A stretch of DNA of 13,030 bases, taken from NCBI GenBank assembly GCA_009602725.1, contig WELB01000001.1, positions 2,103,969 to 2,116,998 on the forward strand, given 5' to 3'. The notes under the pieces are model-generated. The model saw only the letters and a list, made by a program, of their open reading frames with translations. It ran no database searches and was not told the DNA's origin. Below, in pieces: positions 1-13,030 of the stretch. The stretch comes from Spirogloea muscicola (Eukaryota; Streptophyta; Zygnematophyceae; Spirogloeales; Spirogloeaceae). Both the position numbers and the translations under genes were made by a program. Positions within the stretch are counted from its first letter, which is position 1. The number at the start of each line of letters is the position of its first letter.

Positions 1-5602
<5,602 letters not shown>

Positions 5603-5625
5603 AGAATAGACCTCTTTGTATTGAC

Positions 5626-5649
5626 CTGACTTGACTTGACTTGACTTGG
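5626..5649 (+). repeat. Short TTGAC pentamer repeat in the kinase 3' flank
   Basis: About four tandem, slightly imperfect copies of TTGAC lie 24-47 bases after the kinase stop codon, probably in the 3' UTR. They look like a minor microsatellite. The nearest downstream TGTAA on this strand is at 6096-6100, so the 3' UTR may be about 500 bases if that signal is used. Confidence 0.7.
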
Positions 5650-5709
5650 TCATTATTACTAGCCCTGGCAGCTAACATGCAGGAAGCTAGTCCTTTACTC
5701 ATTGCTCGG

Positions 5710-5791
5710 TTACAGAAACCGCGCCTTGAGAAGCTTTTGCTGCGCTTGTGGATCCAGCTCGTCGGATGTGAAGGTCAGGAGGTGCAGCCAC
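5710..5791 (-). CDS. Possible terminal exon of an unidentified minus-strand gene
   Basis: On the minus strand an acceptor (GCTAAACAG) is followed by a frame reading WLHLLTFTSDELDP and then QAQQKLLKARFL before TAA. The stop overlaps a TGTAA motif (TTACA on plus at 5710-5714), the algal polyadenylation signal. The amphipathic composition looks more like protein than random frame. The same frame stays open up to about 6054, so the exon could be longer. I found no convincing upstream exon and do not recognise the family. If real, the gene would converge on the kinase gene and start near the CpG-rich block. Confidence 0.3.
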
Positions 5792-6357
5792 CTGTTTAGC
5801 CATGAGACATGAGGATGCTCAGAGATTGAGGCAGTGCCGAAGCTTGCCGAGAAAAAAGCAGACAGTGGTGCTCGCTGGTGTGGTGCAGCGTCCCAGCCTG
5901 CAGCCTTGCTTGGGTTGAGACGGTTAATCCTCGTTTGCAGAGAGCAGACGCTGATCCCACATTGATTGGGAATGGAGTGGCCGGCTTTTGTGGCACTCCG
6001 TCGAGCTAGCGGGGTGCTGAGACGACCCCGCTTGGCCAACCTGCGGCTCCGCACAGTCTAGACGAAGAAGCAGCCGTACAAAGGGTGTGCAGGGCTGTAA
6101 TTGTGAAGGGGCCAGCACCTCTGATCGACGGCAGGTCCGGGTGATGGTTCTTGCCAACCCCAGAAGGGGGCGATGGCTGCGAGAAACAGAAAGGATGCGG
6201 CTGCTGGTACCACGAGAGCGGCTGTATGGGCCAGCCAGGTGCGGAGCCACTGAGTGTGCACGTCAGACTTCGTCTGTCTGGATGCACTTGGCTGGCCTGC
6301 ACAACCGCCGCTTCTGTCGGACTCGTCGGGAGTCGGACAACGCCTCGTCACTCCGTC

Positions 6358-6387
6358 AGCCGCCGCCGCCGCCGCCGCCGCCGCCCC
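6358..6387. repeat. GCC trinucleotide microsatellite
   Basis: About nine tandem copies of CCG/GCC lie at the left edge of the CpG-rich block. In two frames they read as poly-Ala or poly-Arg. The position and composition fit the 5' UTR or promoter of a gene starting nearby. Confidence 0.85.
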
Positions 6388-6457
6388 GCCCGCGTGCCGG
6401 AGGAGGAGGCTCGCGCCCCGCCGTCGTCGTCACAGAGGCTGCTGGCTTGTGTCGCGC

Positions 6458-6655
6458 ATGTCGGCCGCGGCCGCGTGCCCGGCCACTGGAGCCCGAACGG
6501 GGAGCCGGGGCCCGCTTGCGCGGGAGCTCTCGTCGCTTCTCCGGCCTCGCCTCGCGGCTTCGGAAAGGCGGCGCGGACGTGCGACTGTGCAGCCTCCAGC
6601 GAGCTCAGTGCTGCGGCCGGCTCTTGCGACGAGCACCTTTGGGAGCAGCAGAGCT
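6458..6655 (+). CDS. Possible first exon with organelle-targeting-like N-terminus
   Basis: An ATG at 6458 opens MSAAAACPATGARTG and 51 more codons rich in Ala, Ser, Arg and Pro with only two acidic residues, a composition typical of chloroplast or mitochondrial transit peptides. It ends in phase 0 at a good donor, GCT|GTAAGA. The exon sits in the CpG-rich block, as expected for a 5' exon. Composition alone is weak evidence, because GC-rich DNA readily reads as Ala/Arg in open frames. An alternative start at 6664 (MASDPRVSMSAEARA) has a better initiation context, AAAATGG. I could not connect either start to the downstream exons with certainty. Confidence 0.28.
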
Positions 6656-7082
6656 GTAAGAAAATGGCCTCGGATCCTCGTGTCTCCATGTCCGCGGAAG
6701 CCCGCGCTGCAGTTCGCTGCCTGCCAACACGGCAAGGGAGGTTCAGCGCAGCTGCAGCAGATGGCCGCTGGTGCTCAGTCTCGGCAGTCTTGGATTAGGC
6801 AAGAAGTGGCCACGATCCAACCTTCATAAGTAGCCAAAGTGGCTGCCTCTGTCGACTTCGCAGTATTTGAGTTGCTTTTACGAGTATGATTTATGCATGC
6901 ATCTTCCGACAGAACGGCAAGACTCTGCAGCTTCTGCAGTCATCTGGGTGCCACAATGCTGCGAGCCCTCCTTTAAATCAGCAGCAGTCGTCAGCATTGC
7001 TTATTTAAGCATTTATCACCAGGAATGATGGAGGAAAGCTGACATATGAGCATGCTACTCATGGCACGCAGTCAAGCTGCAG

Positions 7083-7145
7083 GAGCGATAGCGAGCTTAT
7101 TGTGAGGCGGAATACCTCCACACTTGCCAGCATTGGGCTGCTCAG
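7083..7145 (+). CDS. Candidate internal exon of the unidentified middle gene
   Basis: An acceptor GTCAAGCTGCAG is followed by a 63-base stretch reading SDSELIVRRNTSTLASIGLL, closed by a strong donor CTCAG|GTACAC. Composition and splice flanks look genuine, and GC is higher than in the sequence around it. It enters with one base and leaves with two bases of a codon, which is in phase with a further possible exon at 7389-7494 (RFWGSGTRCKK to ISPFV). I do not recognise the protein. Confidence 0.4.
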
Positions 7146-7388
7146 GTACACACATAAACAGCAGCACATGATCAGAAAATATGTTTGACATGTCAAGCAT
7201 GTGTGGTCACCATGCAGAAATCCATGCTCAATGGTGTCCCACGAAGTATGCTCCTTGTTGTCAAGGCTTTTGCACTCTGCTGTCACACCTACTCAGCCAC
7301 TTAGCCTACAACAGATCTATATGCATTTGCAAGAAACAATGGTTTCCACGAAAATAGAAATGTTCGATATGCTTGCTTGTCATGGCAG

Positions 7389-7494
7389 ATTTTGGGGCTC
7401 AGGTACTAGGTGCAAGAAGGTCAAGTGGGAAGGCTGCGGAGAGCCTTCGCACAGCAGAGGCCATGCCTCCTTTTCCTCGATTTCACCGTTTGTT
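7389..7494 (+). CDS. Weak candidate exon of the middle gene
   Basis: The acceptor TCATGGCAG and donor GTT|GTAATG bracket 106 bases that join in phase both to the exon ending at 7145 and to the exon starting at 7576. The encoded piece (KVKWEGCGEPSHSRG and flanks) has no known motif. A second frame through the same bases, GRLRRAFAQQRPCLLFLD, also looks protein-like, so the frame is undecided. The downstream intron would be only 81 bases, shorter than others in this window, and read-through without splicing is also open. Confidence 0.22.
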
Positions 7495-7575
7495 GTAATG
7501 CTGACATCCCCTGAGCATTTCCCTGAAGACCAGCCATTGGCGGGCTACCAGTCATTCGCTTCAAAGACCTTGCAG

Positions 7576-7812
7576 GAGGCTGACGAGGTTGGAGGAGATC
7601 AGGTCCCTGGTTTTGTTCAGCAGGGCCAGGAAGTGGTCTTGCTTGAGAGGTGGATGGAGGCTTATAAAGTCCTGCAAGCTGAGGCGGAAGCAATGGGGAT
7701 CCCTAGGCGAACTCTGCCCCAGGTCGAGCAGCCCCTCACAAGGGCCAGCCTGCAGCAGGCCAGGAACATGTTGACTGCCATTATTGAATCAAGACTTTCC
7801 TCCAATCTTTAG
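7576..7812 (+). CDS. Terminal exon of an unidentified plus-strand gene
   Basis: After an acceptor with branch-point-like TGCTGAC and CCTTGCAG, 78 codons run to TAG at 7810-7812. The sequence begins EADEVGGDQVPGFVQQGQEV and includes LLERWMEAYKVLQAEAEAMG, IPRRTLPQVEQPLTRASLQQ and ARNMLTAIIESRL. Residue balance and likely helices indicate real coding sequence. The other frames are less protein-like. A TGTAA motif at 7921-7925, about 110 bases after the stop, fits an algal polyadenylation signal. I do not recognise the family. It is probably a helical C-terminal domain of the gene that starts in the CpG-rich block. Confidence 0.5.
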   Translation, partial: EADEVGGDQVPGFVQQGQEVVLLERWMEAYKVLQAEAEAMGIPRRTLPQVEQPLTRASLQQARNMLTAIIESRLSSNL

Positions 7813-7920
7813 AATCTATCCAAAGTGTCACATATTCTCAATGTTTCATGGATGCGTGGACTTCTGGCCACCAGAGGAAACCTATCTGCCGCAGAATGAA
7901 GCGATTTGGGGAGTCTTATG

Positions 7921-7925
7921 TGTAA
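7921..7925 (+). terminator. Candidate TGTAA polyadenylation signal
   Basis: TGTAA lies about 110 bases after the stop codon at 7812. TGTAA is the known poly(A) signal of chlorophytes. A five-base motif is common by chance, so the support is mainly positional. Confidence 0.3.
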
Positions 7926-8535
7926 CCGAGTCTTCAGCATACCTGCGTTGCCACGAATTGCTGAGTCCAGCAAGTGCCACTGCCCGGCCTCCCAAGGTTT
8001 TGCGTATGGCCAGCTTAGTGAGTGTTGATATGAAAGTAACAATCTGAAAGGATTTGTTAGACCGTTGCTAGGGCTCTCAATGCACGCAAAGATGTCCAGT
8101 AGTGATAACCGCATTCCCACTGATAGGCTGCTATGAGAAAGGTGCTAAATTTGGAAGCAGAGGTCATAGAGAGCCAAGTTGGAACCACATCAATCTAAGG
8201 TGTCAACAGTCAAGCCGATCAACACGAAGCAGGCTGACGAGATCCTGCCCGTGTGCTTGAGGAAGAGTCTGCACGGGCTAAGTGGCTTGGGGGGAAATTG
8301 ATATGGAAACATGAAAATCAGAGATTGGTACTCTAAATTACAGTTGCTGCACTTCATGATGCATGCAATTATTAGAAGTAGTCCGTGAAGTGGTCTTTGA
8401 CTGGCCACGTTTAGAGTGACCAATTGGGTGCACTTAAGTTGCTACAAAGCACGAAGGGCAATGTACTCTTATTGCTACCAGGCCGATGAAACAGGACTGG
8501 ACTGGTTGAAGAGCTCGCACTGAGGATCCTGAAGC

Positions 8536-8600
8536 CTAAGGCGATGTGAAGCTCATCAACGGTGAGGTAAAGTACATGAGGACATCCTCGGTGGAGCTCT
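8536..8600 (-). CDS. Possible alternative last exon of the AP2 gene
   Basis: If the exon ending at 8679 is instead spliced at a donor GG|GTGAAC near 8690, an acceptor GATAG at 8601 joins in phase and gives SSTEDVLMYFTSPLMSFTSP followed by TAG at 8536-8538. TGTAA at 8338-8342 (minus) would then be about 195 bases downstream. Another frame through the same DNA is also open, so this is only a candidate. Confidence 0.25.
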
Positions 8601-8678
8601 CTATCAACTTGCAGAAGACTCATCATCCAAGCTTGTGGTTAGGCTCTTTAAAAATTGTTTGCATTACAGGTGCTCTAG

Positions 8679-8924
8679 TCAAGTGTCTCCCTGTTCACCC
8701 CAGACTGCAAACATGGGGAGATGCTGCATGGGGGTGCTATTGTCAGTTGCCGACTTGGGATCTTTGGCAGCCAACTCGTCCTGCCACGTAGTGTTCAAGA
8801 ACGTGCTTGGCATCTGCGGGTAGGACAATCGCTGTGGCTTGTAGGGCCCACTTTCCATGGATAGTGAAAGGGAGTGCTGAGAGGCCGGGGTGTGCGTAAT
8901 GCCCATCTTGTCGTCTGGCTCATT
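8679..8924 (-). other. Terminal exon candidate of the AP2 gene, Ser/Gln/Met-rich
   Basis: After the acceptor GTTTTTGCAG, 81 codons begin [20 protein letters not shown] and include [20 protein letters not shown] and [17 protein letters not shown], ending in TGA. This composition is typical of a transcription-factor activation tail. It is in phase with the exon ending at 9093. TGTAA on the minus strand (8664-8668) is only about 11 bases past the stop, so another end is possible. Confidence 0.6.
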
Positions 8925-11900
8925 CTGCAAAAACGTTGTGAGCACGTGCAGATGGTGCAAGAGCTTTGTTAACCGAATGACATTGAACACCACCAAAGAA
9001 CAGATCTCCAATATCGAACTATTAGACGACTTGCCACACTTTGATCGCAGGAGGGATGCACATGAGCATTAGCTCGAGAACTGTTGGCATACTTGCAACA
9101 AGCTGTCAATATCAGCGTGAGTCTTGATGGGCAGGCCAAGGCCACCCCCTCGTAGCAAGTGCCGTTTTGCTGCCATATGCCGGTGAAAATCGTTGCAGTC
9201 GGTCATTTGTTCCATGAGAGCAAGACCTGCCCAAGCATGTGCGATGCTCAGAGCATGCAAAAGTCAATCTCCAAGCTTCTTGTTACTTAAGCGTGGGACT
9301 TCAAAGCATGCGTGACTTGCAACATGCACATGATGTCTTCTTCATGTCGCTGTATCACTGAAGAGCTATACGATGTATGGATGAGAAGTTGCAGATTGAC
9401 CTGAGTTGCTTCGGTTGCCCTGGTATGGGGTGCTGTGCTCATCGACCAGCGTCAGCTCGTCTTGCCAAGATCTTGTTTGACACCCTCTACTATGCTGTTC
9501 CTGGCACAGCACAAATGATTGTAAGGTACATCTGTCAGCTATTCAAGTACCACATCGAACGGTTGTTGCGGATGTGTTCAAAGAGAGTGGCTCTAGAAAC
9601 ACCATAACACGCTTTGCAGACTGCTCGTTGCAGGCATGCCTGTGGTGTACCTGGTCTGGCAGAGCCCATGTTGGTAAGCCTGGAGGGATGGGTTGGCCCA
9701 GTGCGCGAGGATTCACTGGCCATGACCAGGGGCTGATATCTCCCAGGAAGTCCAGAGCGTACTCCGCGTTCGTGTGTACAGGGGTCTGACGACATCGGAG
9801 ATGTTCTCCCACTTAGACCATACAGGGCAAGCTTTCTAGATTCTAGCAGCCAGCTAGCTCCTAGATGCTGATACCAAGCTGCCAAAGCCTTGCTCTGGTC
9901 GGACTGGTCATGGGAAGCTAGTGTTACTTGACGACTTCCTGCACCTGCTGTGAACTACAGTCCTGATTAGGCGGAGCTCGAGTCTGATGATGAAGCAGAG
10001 AGCGCTGCATTGCAGGCGCCAACAGCCGCAGATAACGGCTGAGATCGAAGTTGGTCACTGCATTCAGGCCACGGTACTTCACTGCTGCGATGTCGTAAGC
10101 TTCCGCTGCCTCCTCTTGCGTGCCTTCACCCACCTTCCACAGTGCAGCAAGATAATTACTGATCGCCCTCTGTAGTCAGTCAGACTCTATGGCGCTTGGG
10201 TAGGCATTGATCAATGGCATCAGATAACGTCGACATGTGGGGTATGCCGATGTAAGTGGAAAGTGTACGATCAAGATGGAGTACATTGCACAACACTTTT
10301 TTGACATGGCTGATGATGTAATGTTTCAAGAACCCTTAGCATAATAATATTAGTGACAGGAAAAACCAGGTGTAGCATGCAGCTCGCCAGCTGGATGCTG
10401 TTGAAATGACACTAAGTTGAGAAAGGTGCCCATACCAAAGGTGCCCAGGTATAGATACTTGTTGCCCAGGACACGCCCAATCCTAGCTTCCCACCTGCCA
10501 TGTTGATGATGCCTGCAAATATAGAACCTTACTAGGGATTGTTGTGCATGTTGCTGATTGTTGCATTGCAGCTTCCGTTTTGTAGAAACATCGGGTCAGG
10601 AGCACAGGTCTTGCCATTTCCTGTCAACCTGTTTGAGGGGTCGACATAGGACTTTCTACCTTGAAGTGGGGCTAAAATGCTTTCTTCTTATCGCAGGGCT
10701 GAAAGACAAGATGCCGCAAAATACAGGTCATGCATACATGCTGCTTGTAGCTATAACCACAGACCTCGTCACACCCCTGTATTTGGATGCTCCTCTGGAA
10801 AAGCCGCTGCTCTTCCTGATTACAGTTGGACGCAGTTCGGCATGAATCAACAACGAGTCCCAGAATGACCTGATGTTAGCTTGCACAACATCATAGGAAG
10901 GTGAAGCCTAACACGTGATGTCTTCCATCTGGCCAAGAGCAATCTGACGTCTTCGGTTAGCAGGCAAGGCAAGCTTGGCTTCGGCCCTTAAGCGGCAACT
11001 TGAGCCTGCAAGCACTTGATGTGCTTTCTGGAGGGGCCAGGTTGTGCATTACCCATGCTCATTTTGACCAGTATTGTCACTTATGCAGAAACTCTAGAAG
11101 AGGCAATGATGAGTGAACATAGCAATGTTTCATTGCAGCCTGATGCGGTTAGACAGCAGCACTTCGACAAATTTCTGCTTGGGGAGTGGCTTACCTACGA
11201 AGGGAGGCGATGTACTCCTGTCTTGACACATATTGCATCTCCTCAATATCCGCCGTGTAGTTTTGAGACTGCTCGTCCAGAAAGTACTTAGTGTGAGTAA
11301 GACTGCATCTGGTAATGGCAAATGAGAATATATATAGCAGATGAAAACAAGAAGTTCCAAAAGTCCTGGGGCAAGAGCCTGTCATTTCCACACCGGAAAG
11401 TTGAGTATGGTACTTGGGCCCCAATACTTGAGAGCTGCAAGGTCATAGGCACGTGCAGCCGTTTGCTCATCCGCATAACCACCTGTACAGTGCTTGTGAC
11501 GTTTTTGAAAAGCGTAGTTAGGGTCATATTGCAAGAGTTGAGTTGGCAAGTGCAGTGCTTACAGTCAATTGTGCAGGCGACGCATCTGCGAGGTCACACA
11601 GCGGCTACAATCTGGAAAGCTTCGCAAAAAGGCAGACCTCCTACTCACCAAGATATACTGGAGGAGTCGATGCAGATGTCACAAAGATGCAGGGACGGAG
11701 CTTGTCAGCGCGCAGTTTAAGCACAGTGCATCCGCAAGGCAGAAGAGGGCGCATGCTGCAGATGGCAGGTTGACTGATGCAAAAAGGTGGCCTCTTCCTG
11801 TGGGATGACTCCTTGCAGAGCACCTTGAGCAAGACCTTGAGCTGCACTAAACCAGGACACAAGGCACGCTCCTGCCAACTTTTACCAACATGATGCACAC

Positions 11901-12442
11901 TAAGGATTACGAGTTGCAAGATGTCATAACCTTGGCGGCCTTTTTTTTTCTGGCCAGCCTTGCGACAGCTGTTGTCCCAGAGGTGAGCTTCATATCTGCC
12001 AGTCCATCTGTGCCTGCATGTGTCAAAACAAAAGAGCAGACATCTCACCATTTTCGCTGAACACCATGTCAGATGGATTGACCTTGCAAAAGCAGAGTGT
12101 TGTGCAGAGTGTTGAGAGATCTCGGCCAGGCAACTCCTTGGCTTCGAACCTTGTCACTCCGCGGTATATGGAGCTCCGTTGCCCGTATGCTTGTGGGCTT
12201 GAGCTCTTGCTCACAGCTTTGTCATCAGATGCAGCAGGTGCGCAGTGTGCCGAGTTGCTACTTGCGTCTGGAAGCTGCAGCTGTTGGCTTTCAAAGCCAG
12301 CAGCAACATCCTCGAGCGAGATACTCCTGTTGTCGGGCACAGTCCCTTCATTGCTGTCGCTCGCAGCTATCGGCCACACTGTCCGTCGCAGGAGGCTCTT
12401 GCGGGTAGTGAGCGCTTCGCCACGCTTGTCGCTGCTTGTCAT
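8679..12442 (-). CDS. AP2/ANT-type transcription factor with two AP2 domains, twelve exons
   Basis: Predicted nuclear DNA-binding regulator of the AP2/ERF superfamily, AP2 (AINTEGUMENTA-like) group. Exons in transcript order: 12442-12150, 12013-11931, 11657-11649, 11482-11394, 11268-11195, 10815-10765, 10512-10436, 10123-9945, 9785-9651, 9432-9372, 9226-9093, 8924-8679. All introns are GT-AG, phases match throughout, and 1,431 nt encode 476 residues plus TGA. Residues 1-90 are Ser/Ala-rich. AP2 domain 1 and domain 2 follow, joined by the conserved linker ([20 protein letters not shown]). The tail has Trp/Pro ([11 protein letters not shown]) and Gln/Ser/Met-rich parts that could be activation regions. 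The ATG at 12442 is the first Met in frame, with a poor initiation context, and the frame continues upstream to a TGA at 12538, so an earlier exon is possible. The exons from 9432 downward are less certain than the AP2 core. Confidence 0.85.
9651..9785 (-). other. C-terminal exon after AP2 domain 2 (Trp/Pro-rich)
   Basis: An acceptor CGTCAG and donor CAG|GTACAC bracket 45 codons beginning [18 protein letters not shown] and ending [10 protein letters not shown]. Phase 0 on both sides matches the donor CAGCAG|GTGCAG at 9944. Without that splice the protein would end nearby at TAA 9924-9926 (VQEVVK). The protein-like composition and clean splice sites support inclusion. Confidence 0.65.
10032..10787 (-). 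other. AP2 domain 2
   Basis: Spliced from three exons: SKYRGVTR, then [20 protein letters not shown] and YLGTF, then [20 protein letters not shown] and [11 protein letters not shown]. It contains YRG and the conserved [11 protein letters not shown] helix and ends NFDLSRY, all characteristic of the second repeat of ANT-type proteins. The last junction uses an AAG acceptor at 10124-10126, which is less common than CAG. Residues VLGNKY replace the VAGNKD form that I recall from many plant proteins. Confidence 0.93.
11394..12175 (-). other. AP2 domain 1, ANT-type with basic insertion
   Basis: Spliced from four exons: SSIYRGVTR, then [20 protein letters not shown] and QKKKGRQ, then VYL, then [20 protein letters not shown] and [10 protein letters not shown]. 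It has the YRG element, the WEAHLWD-like strand (here YEAHLWD), and the [12 protein letters not shown] helix. The insertion [15 protein letters not shown] is the hallmark of the AP2/ANT group's first repeat and is absent from single-domain ERF proteins (established). Split codons at each junction rebuild the expected residues. Confidence 0.93.
11649..11657 (-). other. 9-base micro-exon encoding Val-Tyr-Leu in AP2 domain 1
   Basis: Joining 11931 directly to 11482 gives GRQ-GGYADE, lacking the invariant VYL strand residues. The minus strand has exactly one candidate I found: an acceptor GACTCCTCCAG, nine bases TATATCTTG, and the strong donor GTGAGT. Spliced as G|TATATCTTG|GT it gives GRQ-VYL-GGYADE with no frame change. 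Land-plant AP2/ANT genes are known to carry a 9-base exon at this place (recalled). It is too short for ordinary gene prediction. Confidence 0.88.
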
Positions 12443-13030
12443 TGGCTGTACCGCAGCGGCATAGTCCACCGGCTGGCAGACGTCTGGCGCTGACCACTGC
12501 GGCCAGCAGGAGCAGCTAGCTTCCGCACGCCCCCATCACACGAAGACGTAGAGGGCACGCCCGGCTCGTCGACCTCGGCAGGGCCCGCGCTGCACGCTGG
12601 CTGCAGCCGCAAGCGGTGCCATTCTCGAAGCGGAGACGACTCGCGACTACATGCGGGGATGCGCGCATCCAAGTGGCGCCTGCCGCGCCACCAGACGACC
12701 ACTATAGCAGCGGGTGCACCTAACGACGAGCTGGGCGCCCTGGATTGATGAGGGAGGTTCGTCTGCGAGCGGCGGGTCGGCAGCCTCCGCCAGGAAGGTG
12801 GCCGTGGGGGAAGGGGGGGGGGCGTGCAGCCGTGAGGACTTGCAAAGGGGGTGGGGGCTATGGAGTGCCAGGTGAAGGGGGCTGGCTGCAGGCTGCCGGG
12901 GGGTTGCCCCCAATGGCGGGCGCCGGGCCCGAGCGAGCTGCTCGGCTATGTGGGGCGCGGAAGGGCGCCGCCGGCCGCAGCAGTGCCGGCGAGCGCCGCA
13001 GCGGCCCGCCGGCGACGGCTGACGTGCGGC
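12443..13030. other. GC-rich upstream region of the AP2 gene with clustered G-runs
   Basis: This region is upstream of the AP2 coding start and probably holds promoter, 5' UTR or another exon. Long frames are open on the minus strand (12439-12702 and 12647-12913) but may reflect GC content. From 12806 to 12903 the plus strand has at least five runs of five or more G, including ten in a row at 12813-12822, and a GGGGGG-TTG-CCCCC hairpin at 12898-12911. I see no recognised promoter box. Confidence 0.5.

Larger units (their letters stand above)
5603..6457. other. Intergenic or untranslated region between the kinase and the middle gene
   Basis: Apart from the TTGAC repeat and the possible minus-strand exon at 5710-5791, I see no supported gene. 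Several short frames are open on both strands, including one of 29 codons near 5971-6060 (+), but none shows recognisable motifs or clean splice context. GC content rises steadily towards 6320, suggesting an approaching promoter or 5' exon. Confidence 0.5.
7813..8678. other. Convergent intergenic region, probably 3' UTRs
   Basis: This stretch separates a plus-strand gene ending at 7812 from the AP2 gene ending at 8679 on the minus strand. GC is lower than in the exons. Open frames of 70-100 codons occur (7784-8047 plus, 7809-8120 minus, 8411-8626 minus) but lack motifs. The only item I would keep is a possible alternative last exon of the AP2 gene at 8536-8600. TGTAA on the minus strand occurs at 8664-8668 and 8338-8342. 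Confidence 0.5.

Noticed and set aside
5971-6060. Short frame MEWPAFVALRRASG on the plus strand resembling a targeting peptide
   Set aside because: Only 29 codons before a stop, with no donor in phase that I could connect to another exon.
9112-9226. Early end of the AP2 gene at TGA 9112 through a 32-base exon (9401-9432) and frame [11 protein letters not shown]
   Set aside because: It is in phase and possible, but the 61-base version of that exon keeps a frame that links to the strongly protein-like exon at 8924-8679.
11191-11424. Direct continuation of minus-strand frame from GPKYHTQ or [10 protein letters not shown] into the AP2 linker without an intron
   Set aside because: The frame giving STILNFP before a GTGTGG donor, joined to [11 protein letters not shown], reproduces the known spacing of the AP2 linker exactly and is in phase.

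Overview
The window looks like nuclear DNA from a green alga or close relative. This is inferred from intron-dense genes with GC-rich exons, poorer introns and GT-AG junctions, from an ANT/AP2-type transcription factor with two AP2 domains (a Viridiplantae hallmark), from a kinase carrying long Gly/Ser/Gln/Arg-Glu low-complexity stretches of the kind common in chlorophytes, and from TGTAA motifs near gene ends (the chlorophyte polyadenylation signal). I cannot name the genus, though a trebouxiophyte-like alga would fit. No bacterial operons, CRISPR arrays or complete transposons are visible.

Layout. Bases 1-122 are pure A, probably an assembly edge or gap filler. From about 122 to 5602 (+) lies a 5'-truncated gene whose nine exons join in consistent phase to give 1,292 visible residues: ankyrin repeats, about 700 residues of low-complexity sequence in one 2.3-kb exon, and a complete STE11/MEKK-type MAP kinase kinase kinase domain. 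Bases 5603-6457 are largely non-coding but hold a possible minus-strand terminal exon (5710-5791). A CpG-rich block at about 6320-6700 looks like a gene start. A poorly resolved plus-strand gene seems to run from there to a stop at 7812, and I do not recognise the family.

From 12442 down to 8679 (-) lies an AP2-domain transcription factor gene that I rebuilt as twelve exons in phase. It includes a 9-base micro-exon encoding Val-Tyr-Leu inside the first AP2 domain. Its N-terminus and last exon are uncertain. Bases 12443-13030 are very GC-rich with clustered G-runs and probably hold its promoter, 5' UTR or an upstream exon.

The genes look like independent eukaryotic loci rather than a functional cluster. 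The kinase would act in cytoplasmic signalling and the AP2 protein in the nucleus; nothing in the sequence links them. The most notable item is the AP2 micro-exon, which ordinary gene prediction would probably miss and which matches an exon architecture known from land-plant AP2/ANT genes.
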